Positions 1 to 5,186 are shown, counted from the stretch's first letter. The stretch is DNA of 5,233 nucleotides from an uncultured Lachnospiraceae bacterium (GCA_902797785.1 CADBUD010000195.1:1-5233), one strand, 5' to 3'. Program-made: numbers and translations. The notes: generated by a model not told the origin, from the sequence alone.

Positions 1-137
1 GGAAAAAACAAGGGAAAGAAAATACGATAACATCAAATAATACAATATAATTTGATAGTCGGAATTAAAGATATGCTCACTGAAAAGTACACAATAATGA
101 CTGCTATACGACGAGTATGGAGATAGGACGGATAAAA
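1..137. other. Upstream region with no recognisable gene
   Basis: Short A+T-rich stretch without an intact open frame on either strand. A TATAAT hexamer occurs at 46-51, but I see no matching -35 element 16-18 bases upstream, so I do not call a promoter. The + frame that becomes the decayed gene at 138 stays open from codon AAA after the TGA at about 84-86, so the original coding region may have started earlier than its first good ATG. No tRNA or rRNA signature is visible. Confidence 0.4.
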
Positions 138-311
138 ATGAGATTGATATATGCAACATATAATGCACACTATAATTGTATAGATGTCAACTTTTATGAG
201 TGATACACCTTGCGGATTGATTGTAACAAGGCAGAGGATGGTCTGAATACCACACCCAACTCACAATGTTCACTTAACGCACTTGCTATTGATGATCCGT
301 CGGAATATTAA
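138..311 (+). pseudogene. Decayed small protein gene, interrupted by an in-frame TGA
   Basis: One + frame reads from ATG 138 for 21 codons (MRLIYATYNAHYNCIDVNFYE) to TGA 201-203. It then continues in the same frame for 35 codons to TAA 309-311. The second part (YTLRIDCNKAEDGLNTTPNS, then a segment ending ALAIDDPSEY) looks like real protein. Together the two parts resemble short proteins (DUF6061-like) found on conjugative elements of Clostridia, with a pattern of IxCxYN, CxELxF, DG-xxIxID and a later NDPxxYA segment. That resemblance is from memory. If it holds, the TGA sits where a Gly or Asp codon is expected and the C-terminus after SEY is also missing. A weak ribosome site (AGGA, about 125-128) precedes the ATG. 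Readings other than a pseudogene are a sequencing error at 201-203 or a chance open frame. Confidence 0.35.
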
Positions 312-318
312 CGATTAG

Positions 319-412
319 TAGGCTTCGCCATTTCCTATATAGGCTTGATATAGGCTTTTCTGCCATCCTATATAGGCTGATATAGGCTTATCATCATTTC
401 TTTTATAGGCTT
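319..412. repeat. Cluster of six TAGGCT repeats, phased by helical turn
   Basis: TAGGCT begins at 319, 340, 351, 373, 383 and 406. The start-to-start distances are 21, 11, 22, 10 and 23 bases, close to one or two turns of B-DNA. Two longer direct repeats are visible, 327-357 and 362-389, each GCCAT, then the perfect 10 bp palindrome CCTATATAGG (334-343 and 367-376), then GATATAGGCTT. The last copy is followed by TGATAA (412-417), which pairs with TTATCA (388-393). The layout suits a binding array for a protein on one face of the helix: an iteron-like origin, a recombination-accessory site, or a regulator array. No function can be assigned from the sequence. It lies 50-140 bases upstream of the arsR promoter and could be a leftover of the mobile element that carried the ars genes. 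Confidence 0.7.
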
Positions 413-460
413 GATAATTTTATTTGTTTTGAACATTAAGAGAAATATCTTGTAAACATA

Positions 461-489
461 TTGACATTTTTCTATATGTGTGTTATCAT
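461..489 (+). promoter_or_regulatory. Promoter of arsR (P1)
   Basis: The -35 hexamer TTGACA (461-466) is a perfect consensus. A 17-base spacer follows, then the -10 hexamer TATCAT (484-489), one mismatch from TATAAT. Transcription is expected to start near 496, inside the ArsR dyad at 495-514, so repressor binding would block promoter clearance or polymerase binding. Confidence 0.88.
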
Positions 490-494
490 CAGAC

Positions 495-514
495 ACATAG
501 AAAAAAATCTATGT
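495..514. promoter_or_regulatory. ArsR operator O1 (ACATAGA-N6-TCTATGT)
   Basis: Perfect 7 bp inverted repeat, ACATAGA (495-501) and TCTATGT (508-514), with an A6 spacer. It covers the expected start of transcription of P1 and ends next to the arsR ribosome site TAAGGAG (514-520). An overlapping dyad, TATGTGT (475-481) with ACACATA (493-499), and an extra half-site TCTAT (471-475) lie within P1. The same dyad with the same spacing recurs upstream of acr3, which supports it as the ArsR site (inference; the site is defined by position and repetition, not by binding data). Confidence 0.8.
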
Positions 515-528
515 AAGGAGCTTGCTAC

Positions 529-852
529 ATGGAACCGATTTATAAGGAAACGTCTAAGATACTAAAAGCAATATCTGATGCAAAAAGGCTACGCATAGTT
601 GATATGCTTTCTTGTGGAGAATTATGTGCCTGTAAGATTTTGGAGAGTTTTGACATCACTCAGCCTACCCTTTCCCATGATATGAAGGTTTTGGTTGAGG
701 CTGGCATTGTAAATGATCGCAGAGATGGGAAGAATATCTATTATTCCTTAAATATGGAAAAGTTAGAAGGACTTCTTTCAAAGCTGAATGTCATGTTTTA
801 CGAGAAAGAAGATTGTATTTGTAACAAAAAAAAGGATCATCATAGAATGTAG
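529..852 (+). CDS. arsR: ArsR-family arsenic-responsive repressor
   Basis: 107-residue winged-helix repressor of the ArsR/SmtB family, the usual size. It binds operator DNA as a dimer and lets go when As(III) or Sb(III) is bound. The key motif ELCAC is at residues 31-35, giving Cys33 and Cys35 in the helix where the E. coli protein has ELCVCDLC. The third E. coli cysteine position is not conserved here, but Cys29 or the C-terminal pair Cys96/Cys98 (DCICN) could supply another thiol. The recognition helix follows (TQPTLSHDMKVL, 44-55), then the wing (RRDGKNIYYSL, 64-74). The start is well supported by TAAGGAG at 514-520, 8 bases before ATG. It is first in the ars operon, behind a consensus promoter with a dyad operator, so it should repress itself. 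The C-terminus is rich in Lys and His (KKKDHH). Confidence 0.95.
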   Translation: MEPIYKETSKILKAISDAKRLRIVDMLSCGELCACKILESFDITQPTLSHDMKVLVEAGIVNDRRDGKNIYYSLNMEKLEGLLSKLNVMFYEKEDCICNKKKDHHRM

Positions 853-879
853 GAAATAGCTTTTTTCTTCTTTTATTTT

Positions 880-909
880 TTGAACAATACATAGACATAT
901 TTCTATATT
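880..909 (+). promoter_or_regulatory. Second ars promoter (P2) upstream of acr3
   Basis: TTGAAC (880-885) is spaced 18 bases from TATATT (904-909), a plausible sigma-A-type promoter in the 80-base gap between arsR and acr3. It lies entirely over the second ArsR-type dyad (889-908), as P1 does over the first. That would let the efflux genes be induced more strongly than the repressor. A T-rich tract precedes it (861-881). Confidence 0.6.
889..908. promoter_or_regulatory. ArsR operator O2 (ACATAGA-N6-TCTATAT)
   Basis: ACATAGA (889-895) and TCTATAT (902-908) form a dyad with the same 6-base spacing and the same core as the site before arsR (ATAGA-N6-TCTAT perfect in both). A third half-site ATAGA follows at 917-921, just upstream of and partly overlapping the acr3 ribosome site AGAGGG. 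The sequence agreement between the two intergenic sites makes an ArsR operator the best reading. Confidence 0.75.
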
Positions 910-932
910 TATATGAATAGAGGGCTAAGATC

Positions 933-1979
933 ATGAAAAAACAGGTAACAGGAATCAGTTTTTTTCAAAAGTATCTTTCCGCTTGGGTACTTTTGTGTAT
1001 GGTAGTTGGAGTTGGTATCGGATATTATTTTCCGGAAATACCTAAGTTTATGGATGGAATGAATCTTTCGGGAATATCAATTCCTATAGCAGTATTGATA
1101 TGGGTAATGATTTATCCGATGATGATGAAAGTTGATTTCCAGAGTGTAAAAGAAATCGGGAAAAATCCAAAGGGCTTATTTGTCACATGGATCATAAACT
1201 GGCTCATAAAACCATTTACTATGTATGCATTTGCTTATTTGTTTTTCTTTATTGTTTTCAAAACATGGATTGTTCCAGAACTTGCAACGGAGTACCTTGC
1301 CGGCGCTGTTTTATTGGGAGCTGCACCATGTACGGCAATGGTTTTTGTCTGGAGTACACTGACAAAGGGGAATCCGGCATATACTGTTGTTCAAGTAGCC
1401 ACAAATGACCTAATTATTTTAGTAGCTTTTGTACCGATTGTGAAATTTCTTCTTGGTGTTGGAAAAGTAAGTGTTCCATACAGTACGCTCTTTATAAGCA
1501 TTATGCTTTTTGTCGTTATTCCATTAGTCGGAGGTGTACTGACAAGAATGATTGTAATACGGTCTAAGGGAAAGGCATATTTTGAGAATTTCTTTCTCCA
1601 TAAATTCGATCATGCGACCACCATTGGATTACTTCTTACTCTGGTACTTATATTTGCATCACAGACAAAGGTGATACTTGCCAATCCGTTACACATTATA
1701 CTGATTGCCATACCATTAACGATACAAACATTTTTAATTTTCTTTCTTGCTTTTGGAATTTGCAGATTACTCAAACTTCCTTTTGATATAGCAGCTCCTG
1801 CAGGAATGATCGGTGCATCTAATTTTTTTGAACTTGCAGTAGCTGTTGCGATTGCCCTTTTCGGAACAACAAGCCCGGCAGCCCTTGCAACAACGGTTGG
1901 AATACTGACGGAAGTACCGGTTATGCTGACATTGGTTAAATTGGCAAACAGTAAGAAGGATAAGTTTGTCAACCGCTGA
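933..1979 (+). CDS. acr3: Acr3-family arsenite efflux permease
   Basis: 348-residue integral membrane protein of the bile acid/arsenite transporter (BART) superfamily, Acr3 branch, typical length with about ten membrane segments. It expels As(III) from the cytoplasm using the membrane potential or proton gradient. Family hallmarks are visible: the early IYPMMMKVDF segment (60-69), GAAPCTAMVFVWS (129-141) with the conserved metalloid-binding Cys133, TNDL (157-160), and SNFFELAVA (296-304) with the conserved Glu300. These correspond to the essential Cys and Glu reported for clostridial Acr3. AGAGGG (919-924), 8 bases upstream, fixes the start. No fused reductase or phosphatase domain is present, and no arsC is seen in the window, so arsenate would need a reductase encoded elsewhere. 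It follows arsR by 80 bases, behind the second promoter/operator. Confidence 0.95.
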   Translation: MKKQVTGISFFQKYLSAWVLLCMVVGVGIGYYFPEIPKFMDGMNLSGISIPIAVLIWVMIYPMMMKVDFQSVKEIGKNPKGLFVTWIINWLIKPFTMYAFAYLFFFIVFKTWIVPELATEYLAGAVLLGAAPCTAMVFVWSTLTKGNPAYTVVQVATNDLIILVAFVPIVKFLLGVGKVSVPYSTLFISIMLFVVIPLVGGVLTRMIVIRSKGKAYFENFFLHKFDHATTIGLLLTLVLIFASQTKVILANPLHIILIAIPLTIQTFLIFFLAFGICRLLKLPFDIAAPAGMIGASNFFELAVAVAIALFGTTSPAALATTVGILTEVPVMLTLVKLANSKKDKFVNR

Positions 1980-2027
1980 AAAATATTTATGGAAATCTTT
2001 TATATGCTGATAAGGGAGGACTTAGCT

Positions 2028-3026
2028 ATGTGGGATTTTATTCAGAATGAAGTATTGGGGATGAAATGGTTGAAACGTTTGATTGACAGCATCCTAAATA
2101 CTTTGGGACTTGATATTACTTCAAAGATTGGTGGAAGTATCAGTTTTTTCCTGTATGATGTAATCAAGATTACAGTTCTTCTCTGTATTCTGATTTTTGG
2201 TATATCTTATATACAGAGTTTTTTTCCACCGGAACGAAGTAGAAGGATCATGGGGAGATTTCATGGCATTGTTGCCAATGTGATCGGTGCTTTGCTTGGT
2301 ACAGTGACACCATTCTGTTCCTGTTCCTCTATTCCGATTTTCATGGGATTTACAAGTGCAGGACTTCCATTAGGCGTAACTTTTTCCTTTTTGATTTCTT
2401 CGCCTATGGTTGACCTTGGAAGTCTTGTTCTTCTTATCAGTATTTTCGGAATGAAGATTGCTACCTGTTATGTTCTTCTCGGATTAGTGATTGCAGTAGC
2501 TGGCGGAACATTGATCGAAAAAATGCACATGGAAGATCAGGTCGCAGATTTTATACGGAACCATAAAGACAGTATAGATATTGATTCTCCAGAACTGACA
2601 AGACATGATCGTATTATCTTTGCAAGGGAACAGGTCATAGAAACATTCAAAAAAGTGTTTCCATACATTCTTTTGGGTGTTGGGATTGGTGCAGTGATAC
2701 ACAACTGGATACCGGAAGATTTCATTCAAACGGTTCTCGGCAGTAAAAATCCTTTTGGTGTCATTGTGGCAACATTGATAGGAGTTCCCATGTATGCGGA
2801 TATTTTTGGCACGATTCCGGTAGCGGAAGCATTGCTTGGAAAGGGTGCAATGCTTGGAACGATTCTGAGCTTTATGATGGCGGTCACTACATTAAGCCTT
2901 CCATCACTTATCATGTTAAAACAGGCAATCAAGTCAAAATTGATGGGAGCTTTTGTAATCGTCTGTATTGTCGGAATTATTCTGGTGGGATATGGATTTA
3001 ATATATTTCAGTATTTGTTTATTTAG
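2028..3026 (+). CDS. arsP: ArsP/DUF318-type permease (metalloid or organoarsenical efflux)
   Basis: 332-residue membrane protein of the PF03773 permease family (COG0701), about eight hydrophobic segments in two related halves. The signature TPFCSCSSIPIF (94-105) carries Cys97 and Cys99; LISSPMVD follows, and the second half has GVPMYADIFGTIPVAEALL. Characterised relatives include ArsP, which exports trivalent organoarsenicals, and members linked to copper/zinc export, so the substrate is uncertain. I favour arsenic because of the operon. The start is taken at 2028, not at the in-frame ATG at 1989: GGGAGG (2014-2019) sits 8 bases before 2028, whereas 1989 has only AAATATTT before it and would add a hydrophilic 13-residue head. 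It lies 48 bases after acr3, surely cotranscribed. A central hydrophilic loop (about 170-205) separates the halves. Family members of this subtype are often next to a small thioredoxin-like gene, as here once the insertion is removed. Confidence 0.85.
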   Translation: MWDFIQNEVLGMKWLKRLIDSILNTLGLDITSKIGGSISFFLYDVIKITVLLCILIFGISYIQSFFPPERSRRIMGRFHGIVANVIGALLGTVTPFCSCSSIPIFMGFTSAGLPLGVTFSFLISSPMVDLGSLVLLISIFGMKIATCYVLLGLVIAVAGGTLIEKMHMEDQVADFIRNHKDSIDIDSPELTRHDRIIFAREQVIETFKKVFPYILLGVGIGAVIHNWIPEDFIQTVLGSKNPFGVIVATLIGVPMYADIFGTIPVAEALLGKGAMLGTILSFMMAVTTLSLPSLIMLKQAIKSKLMGAFVIVCIVGIILVGYGFNIFQYLFI

Positions 3027-3109
3027 TAATTGGTTTTCGGGCATTGATATGTTATTGCATTATCAGAACAATAATAAAAAACATTCATTTTTAGTTTTGG
3101 GCACAAGCA

Positions 3110-3115
3110 TAAAAC
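3110..3115. repeat. Left target-site duplication TAAAAC
   Basis: TAAAAC here is matched exactly by 4842-4847 on the far side of the inserted element; the match can be read as 7 bp ATAAAAC (3109-3115 and 4841-4847) depending on where the right tip is set. It lies one base outside the left terminal inverted repeat. The repeat is A-rich and short, so chance cannot be excluded, but its position exactly at both tips is what a transposition footprint looks like. Confidence 0.6.
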
Positions 3116-3116
3116 C

Positions 3117-3133
3117 TGCCATACGCCAGGCAA
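3117..3133 (+). repeat. Left terminal inverted repeat / end hairpin
   Basis: TGCCATACGCCAGGCAA, 13 of 17 identical to the inverted right end. It contains its own dyad TGCC-ATACGCCA-GGCA (3117-3132). All four differences from the right end are C/G swaps, and two of them (third and fourteenth bases) form a compensated base pair. A second hairpin lies just outside in host DNA: GTTTT (3094-3098) with AAAAC (3111-3115). Confidence 0.6.
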
Positions 3134-3157
3134 ACCGACTGTTATAAGTGGCTGTTT

Positions 3158-4687
3158 TTATTCGGCCGCAAGTTCCGGATAGGTTCTACGTTTTGTTTCG
3201 ATAAGGGCGCCAAGCACACGCCGTCCCTTATCACTTAACAGATATCTTCTGGAATGAGGGATCTTACGTACCAGTCCATGCGCACGAAGTTTGGAAAGTG
3301 TTCTGCTCATCCGTCCCCTGTTTTGGACTGTTTCCGATTGCTTCCCGAAAATCACCCTGCGGATGTCCTTATTCGTGAAACCTCTGACCAGATATCTCCC
3401 ATCGGAAATTGCCTCAAACAAACGGAAGGTTTCCGGAGACCAGACATTATATCCGGAGTAATTCCGGGTAGCTGTGACCTTTTTCGTGCAGATGCTATTG
3501 ATCTCTTTTTCGATGGTTTTTGCCGGTATCACATTTGTCATGGAATTCAGGAATCTTTTATTTGCGGCCAGTGATATTTCAGCATACCGGTACAGGTTGG
3601 CAATCGACTTTCCCATGGGAACCCAGCGTTTTGAGGTCGTTCCATCCCTGTGGTGAACCTCTTTGTAAACCTGAAATTCTTTTGGGTCATTGATGGTCAT
3701 CTCAATACGGAGGCAGTTGAATTTATCATACATCTTGATACTATTAGACTTCATTTTGAATTTAATCCTCCAGCCTTCTGGACGTTTACGGTAATCGGAG
3801 ACTGCTTCTCCCTGGAACTTATAGTTCAGTTTGCGTCCGAGAAAGGAAAAAACATCTGTACATTTGAAGTCGTAGAATGCGTGGCCAACCAGGGATGGAT
3901 AAAGATCCTCCAGAGCTTCGCGGCTCTTAAACATGACATCGGTTGCGAACTCGCATTGATCCACACACCAGTAGTAACCGGAATGCAGGATTCCTTCAAT
4001 AGTATCAAGATAAGGGTTTACTTTATGGGCAAAGAAATCAAGCTGGCGGCAAAGGGATTTGGAATCAAATTTGTCCGCGAGCTGCTGTGCTTTTTCAATG
4101 TCACTGAGGGAAGAAAAAGAGTTGTCATACATTTGATAGGAAATACCATTCTCATCAAAAATATGCTTCATCATTTCCCGTCCGTTGATGTAAACCTGGA
4201 TCAGAAAAGGGAACCAGGTCTGAAGCTTTACATGCATAAAACCAAAGTTTTTATCAAGATAATAAAAGTAATAATACTTGCACTTGCGGTTGACAAAGCG
4301 GAGATCAAGCAGGCCGTTTTCCTGTTTGACAGGCTGAAAAGTCTGACAGGTCTCCACCACGGATAAAATACAAATGAGACCCTCAGAGACCGGATCCTTC
4401 TCTAAAATTTCCAGGGCAGTTTGCTCCTTTGAGATTTTGGATGAAGTCAGATAAACCAGCGGACGTTTTGAATCAGTGGCCATCGCTTCAACATGGGAAA
4501 CGATCTGGTCGGTTACCTGGGCGGCATAGGTGGAAAAATCTTTCAGGAGAACATTCAGGCTGGAAAGAAAGAACTTACGGCCGGAAAGGGAAAAAAGCTG
4601 GAAGATATGACCTTTGATAATCATTCTGTCAAAAAATGAAAAAGTGCCATTGATTTTATCCTTATACTGTTCTAAAATAGTGTTCAT
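3158..4687 (-). CDS. Putative transposase-like protein, uncharacterised winged-helix family
   Basis: 509 residues, the only gene of the inserted element. I recognise the family as widespread and often multicopy in bacterial genomes, normally annotated hypothetical, with no established biochemistry that I know. Conserved-looking blocks, in order: KDKINGTFSFFDRMIIKGH (9-27, Asp20); YYFYYLDKNFGFMHVKLQTW (139-158) running into FPFLIQVYINGRE; YYWCVDQCEFATD (238-250); SIKMYDK (316-322) and LRIEMTINDP (326-335), a spaced Asp321/Glu329 pair; RWVPMGKSIANLYRYAE (354-370). A basic winged helix fills about 434-495 (GFTNKDIRRVIF, then RTLSKLRAHGLVRKIP and RRYLLSDKGRR), suited to binding DNA, perhaps the element ends. 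Its position between inverted repeats and a target duplication makes a transposase the best inference. Start: AAAGGA (4695-4700), 7 bases before ATG 4687. The frame is intact, so the copy may be active. A replication initiator or RNA-binding role is not excluded. Confidence 0.7.
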   Translation of the reverse strand: MNTILEQYKDKINGTFSFFDRMIIKGHIFQLFSLSGRKFFLSSLNVLLKDFSTYAAQVTDQIVSHVEAMATDSKRPLVYLTSSKISKEQTALEILEKDPVSEGLICILSVVETCQTFQPVKQENGLLDLRFVNRKCKYYYFYYLDKNFGFMHVKLQTWFPFLIQVYINGREMMKHIFDENGISYQMYDNSFSSLSDIEKAQQLADKFDSKSLCRQLDFFAHKVNPYLDTIEGILHSGYYWCVDQCEFATDVMFKSREALEDLYPSLVGHAFYDFKCTDVFSFLGRKLNYKFQGEAVSDYRKRPEGWRIKFKMKSNSIKMYDKFNCLRIEMTINDPKEFQVYKEVHHRDGTTSKRWVPMGKSIANLYRYAEISLAANKRFLNSMTNVIPAKTIEKEINSICTKKVTATRNYSGYNVWSPETFRLFEAISDGRYLVRGFTNKDIRRVIFGKQSETVQNRGRMSRTLSKLRAHGLVRKIPHSRRYLLSDKGRRVLGALIETKRRTYPELAAE

Positions 4688-4698
4688 AGGATCATCCT
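4688..4698 (-). promoter_or_regulatory. Possible ribosome-site hairpin of the element gene
   Basis: On the minus strand AGGA-TGA-TCCT directly precedes the ATG. The AGGA of the ribosome site is complementary to the TCCT touching the start codon, a 4 bp stem with a 3-base loop. If it forms it would damp translation, as many transposase genes do by other means. It is short and marginal on its own. Confidence 0.3.
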
Positions 4699-4717
4699 TT
4701 CGTATGAATGCTTGCAG

Positions 4718-4732
4718 GGGAATTTAGTTCCC
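4718..4732 (-). other. Leader hairpin GGGAA-CTAAA-TTCCC
   Basis: Perfect 5 bp stem with a 5-base loop in the untranslated leader of the element gene, followed by no T tract, so it is not a terminator. A weaker pair GGTA/TACC (4744-4747 and 4754-4757) precedes it. Together they suggest a folded leader between the promoter near 4770 and the start codon. Confidence 0.35.
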
Positions 4733-4768
4733 GATGGATAATTGGTACGCAGATACCGCGATAAGTGC

Positions 4769-4777
4769 ATTATAGCA
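4769..4777 (-). promoter_or_regulatory. Extended -10 promoter of the element gene
   Basis: On the minus strand TGCTATAAT is a perfect extended -10 (TGN-TATAAT). No good -35 is seen 16-18 bases upstream, which extended -10 promoters tolerate. The hexamer sits in the centre of a dyad GTGC-ATTATA-GCAC (4765-4778), directly followed by the palindrome GCACGTGC (4775-4782), a likely place for a repressor, possibly the element's own winged-helix protein. Expected leader length is about 75 bases. Confidence 0.55.
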
Positions 4778-4824
4778 CGTGCATCTACGAACAGGATGAT
4801 TCTTTTTTTATTTGATTGCAGCCA

Positions 4825-4841
4825 TTGGCTGCGGTATGCCA
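4825..4841 (-). repeat. Right terminal inverted repeat / end hairpin
   Basis: Read on the minus strand as TGGCATACCGCAGCCAA, 13 of 17 identical to the left end, with the internal dyad TGGC-ATACCGCA-GCCA. It overlaps a second, competing palindrome, GCAGCCA-T-TGGCTGC (4818-4832), so the right end could switch between two folds. The left end lacks that second palindrome, an asymmetry often used to tell ends apart. Confidence 0.6.
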
Positions 4842-4847
4842 TAAAAC
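4842..4847. repeat. Right target-site duplication TAAAAC
   Basis: Exact copy of the hexamer at 3110-3115, directly outside the right terminal inverted repeat and 12 bases before the thioredoxin ribosome site GGAGG (4860-4864). Confidence 0.6.
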
Positions 4848-4873
4848 AAATAAAAGAATGGAGGATTTTATCA

Positions 4874-5104
4874 ATGAATATTAAAATTTTAGGATCGGGC
4901 TGTAAAAGCTGCAAAGCACTTTATGAAGAAACAAAAAAGGCTGTTTCAGAAGGAAACCTTTCAGCAGAGGTAGAGTATATTACAGATATGGAAAAGGTAA
5001 TGTCCTATGGTGTAATGAGTATGCCTGCATTGGTGGTAGACGAAAAGGTTGTTTCCACAGGAAAAGTACTTAAAAGCAAAGATATACAGAATTTGCTGAA
5101 ATAA
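4874..5104 (+). CDS. Small thioredoxin-like redox protein (MTH895/redox-active disulfide protein 2 type)
   Basis: 76-residue single thioredoxin-like domain, the usual compact size for this family. Active site GSGCKSCK has Cys10 and Cys13 (CxxC). The partner loop SMPALVVD (49-56) carries the cis-proline typical of thioredoxin folds, with VSTGKV after it. No signal peptide, so cytoplasmic. Relatives are commonly encoded beside DUF318-type permeases, suggesting that it reduces the permease or hands over a thiol-bound metalloid (inference; reduction of arsenate is another possibility). Start at 4874 is set by GGAGG (4860-4864), 9 bases upstream. The longer frame from 4742 would read through the element's right end and is not credible. 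It is cut off from the ars operon by the 1.7 kb insertion, so its expression needs readthrough against the element gene or a promoter at the element's end. Confidence 0.88.
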   Translation: MNIKILGSGCKSCKALYEETKKAVSEGNLSAEVEYITDMEKVMSYGVMSMPALVVDEKVVSTGKVLKSKDIQNLLK

Positions 5105-5186
5105 AATTAACCCCTTTTTATTTTTATAAGGCAGATGATTTCTGAATGAAAAAAAGTCTGTAAAAATATAATAGTTATGTATTATT

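Larger units (their letters stand above)
3116..4841 (-). mobile_element. Insertion-sequence-like element of an unnamed family
   Basis: A 1.73 kb block inserted between the permease gene and its thioredoxin-like partner, with its single gene on the opposite strand and a visibly higher G+C than the acr3 and permease genes. Imperfect terminal inverted repeats match at 13 of 17 positions (3117-3133 against the complement of 4825-4841), and an exact TAAAAC lies directly outside each tip. The gene is close to the left end (42 bases from stop to tip), while about 150 non-coding bases separate its start from the right end. Joining the flanks at TAAAAC restores a 115-base permease-to-thioredoxin gap with the thioredoxin ribosome site intact. 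I cannot place it in a named IS family: no DDE, HUH or serine/tyrosine recombinase signature is evident. Boundaries are uncertain by 1-2 bases. Confidence 0.72.

Noticed and set aside
319..412. CRISPR array
   Set aside because: Repeats are only 6-11 bases of strict identity, the spacers are 4-17 bases and partly repeated themselves, and no cas gene is visible.
826..881. Intrinsic terminator between arsR and acr3
   Set aside because: The A-run near 826-833 could pair with the T-run at 861-866, but the stem would be A-T only with a long loop, which is not a convincing terminator.
1989..2027. Earlier ATG for the ArsP-type permease
   Set aside because: No Shine-Dalgarno precedes it, whereas GGGAGG sits 8 bases before the ATG at 2028.
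3650..4366. 238-codon open frame on the + strand inside the element
   Set aside because: It lies wholly opposite the 509-residue minus-strand gene, has no ribosome site suited to its ATG and reads like no protein family I know; the minus frame has clear conserved blocks and a good start.
3078..4848. AAAACA shared at 3078-3083 and 4843-4848 as the target duplication
   Set aside because: The left copy would be about 33 bases outside the inverted repeat; TAAAAC at 3110-3115 lies directly at the tip and fits better.
4812..4853. Outward promoter at the right end driving the thioredoxin-like gene
   Set aside because: TTGCAG (4816-4821) with CATAAA (4840-4845) at 18 bases is too far from consensus to call; left as a possibility for transcript mapping.
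4799..4859. ATTCTTTT.../...AAAAGAAT as one long terminator-type stem
   Set aside because: One arm lies inside the element and the other in host DNA, the loop is about 32 bases and no T tract follows, so it is unlikely to be a native hairpin; treated instead as a speculative target match.
4742..4873. 44-codon N-terminal extension of the thioredoxin-like protein
   Set aside because: It would read through the element's promoter and right inverted repeat; the compact 76-residue form matches the family and has GGAGG at 4860-4864.
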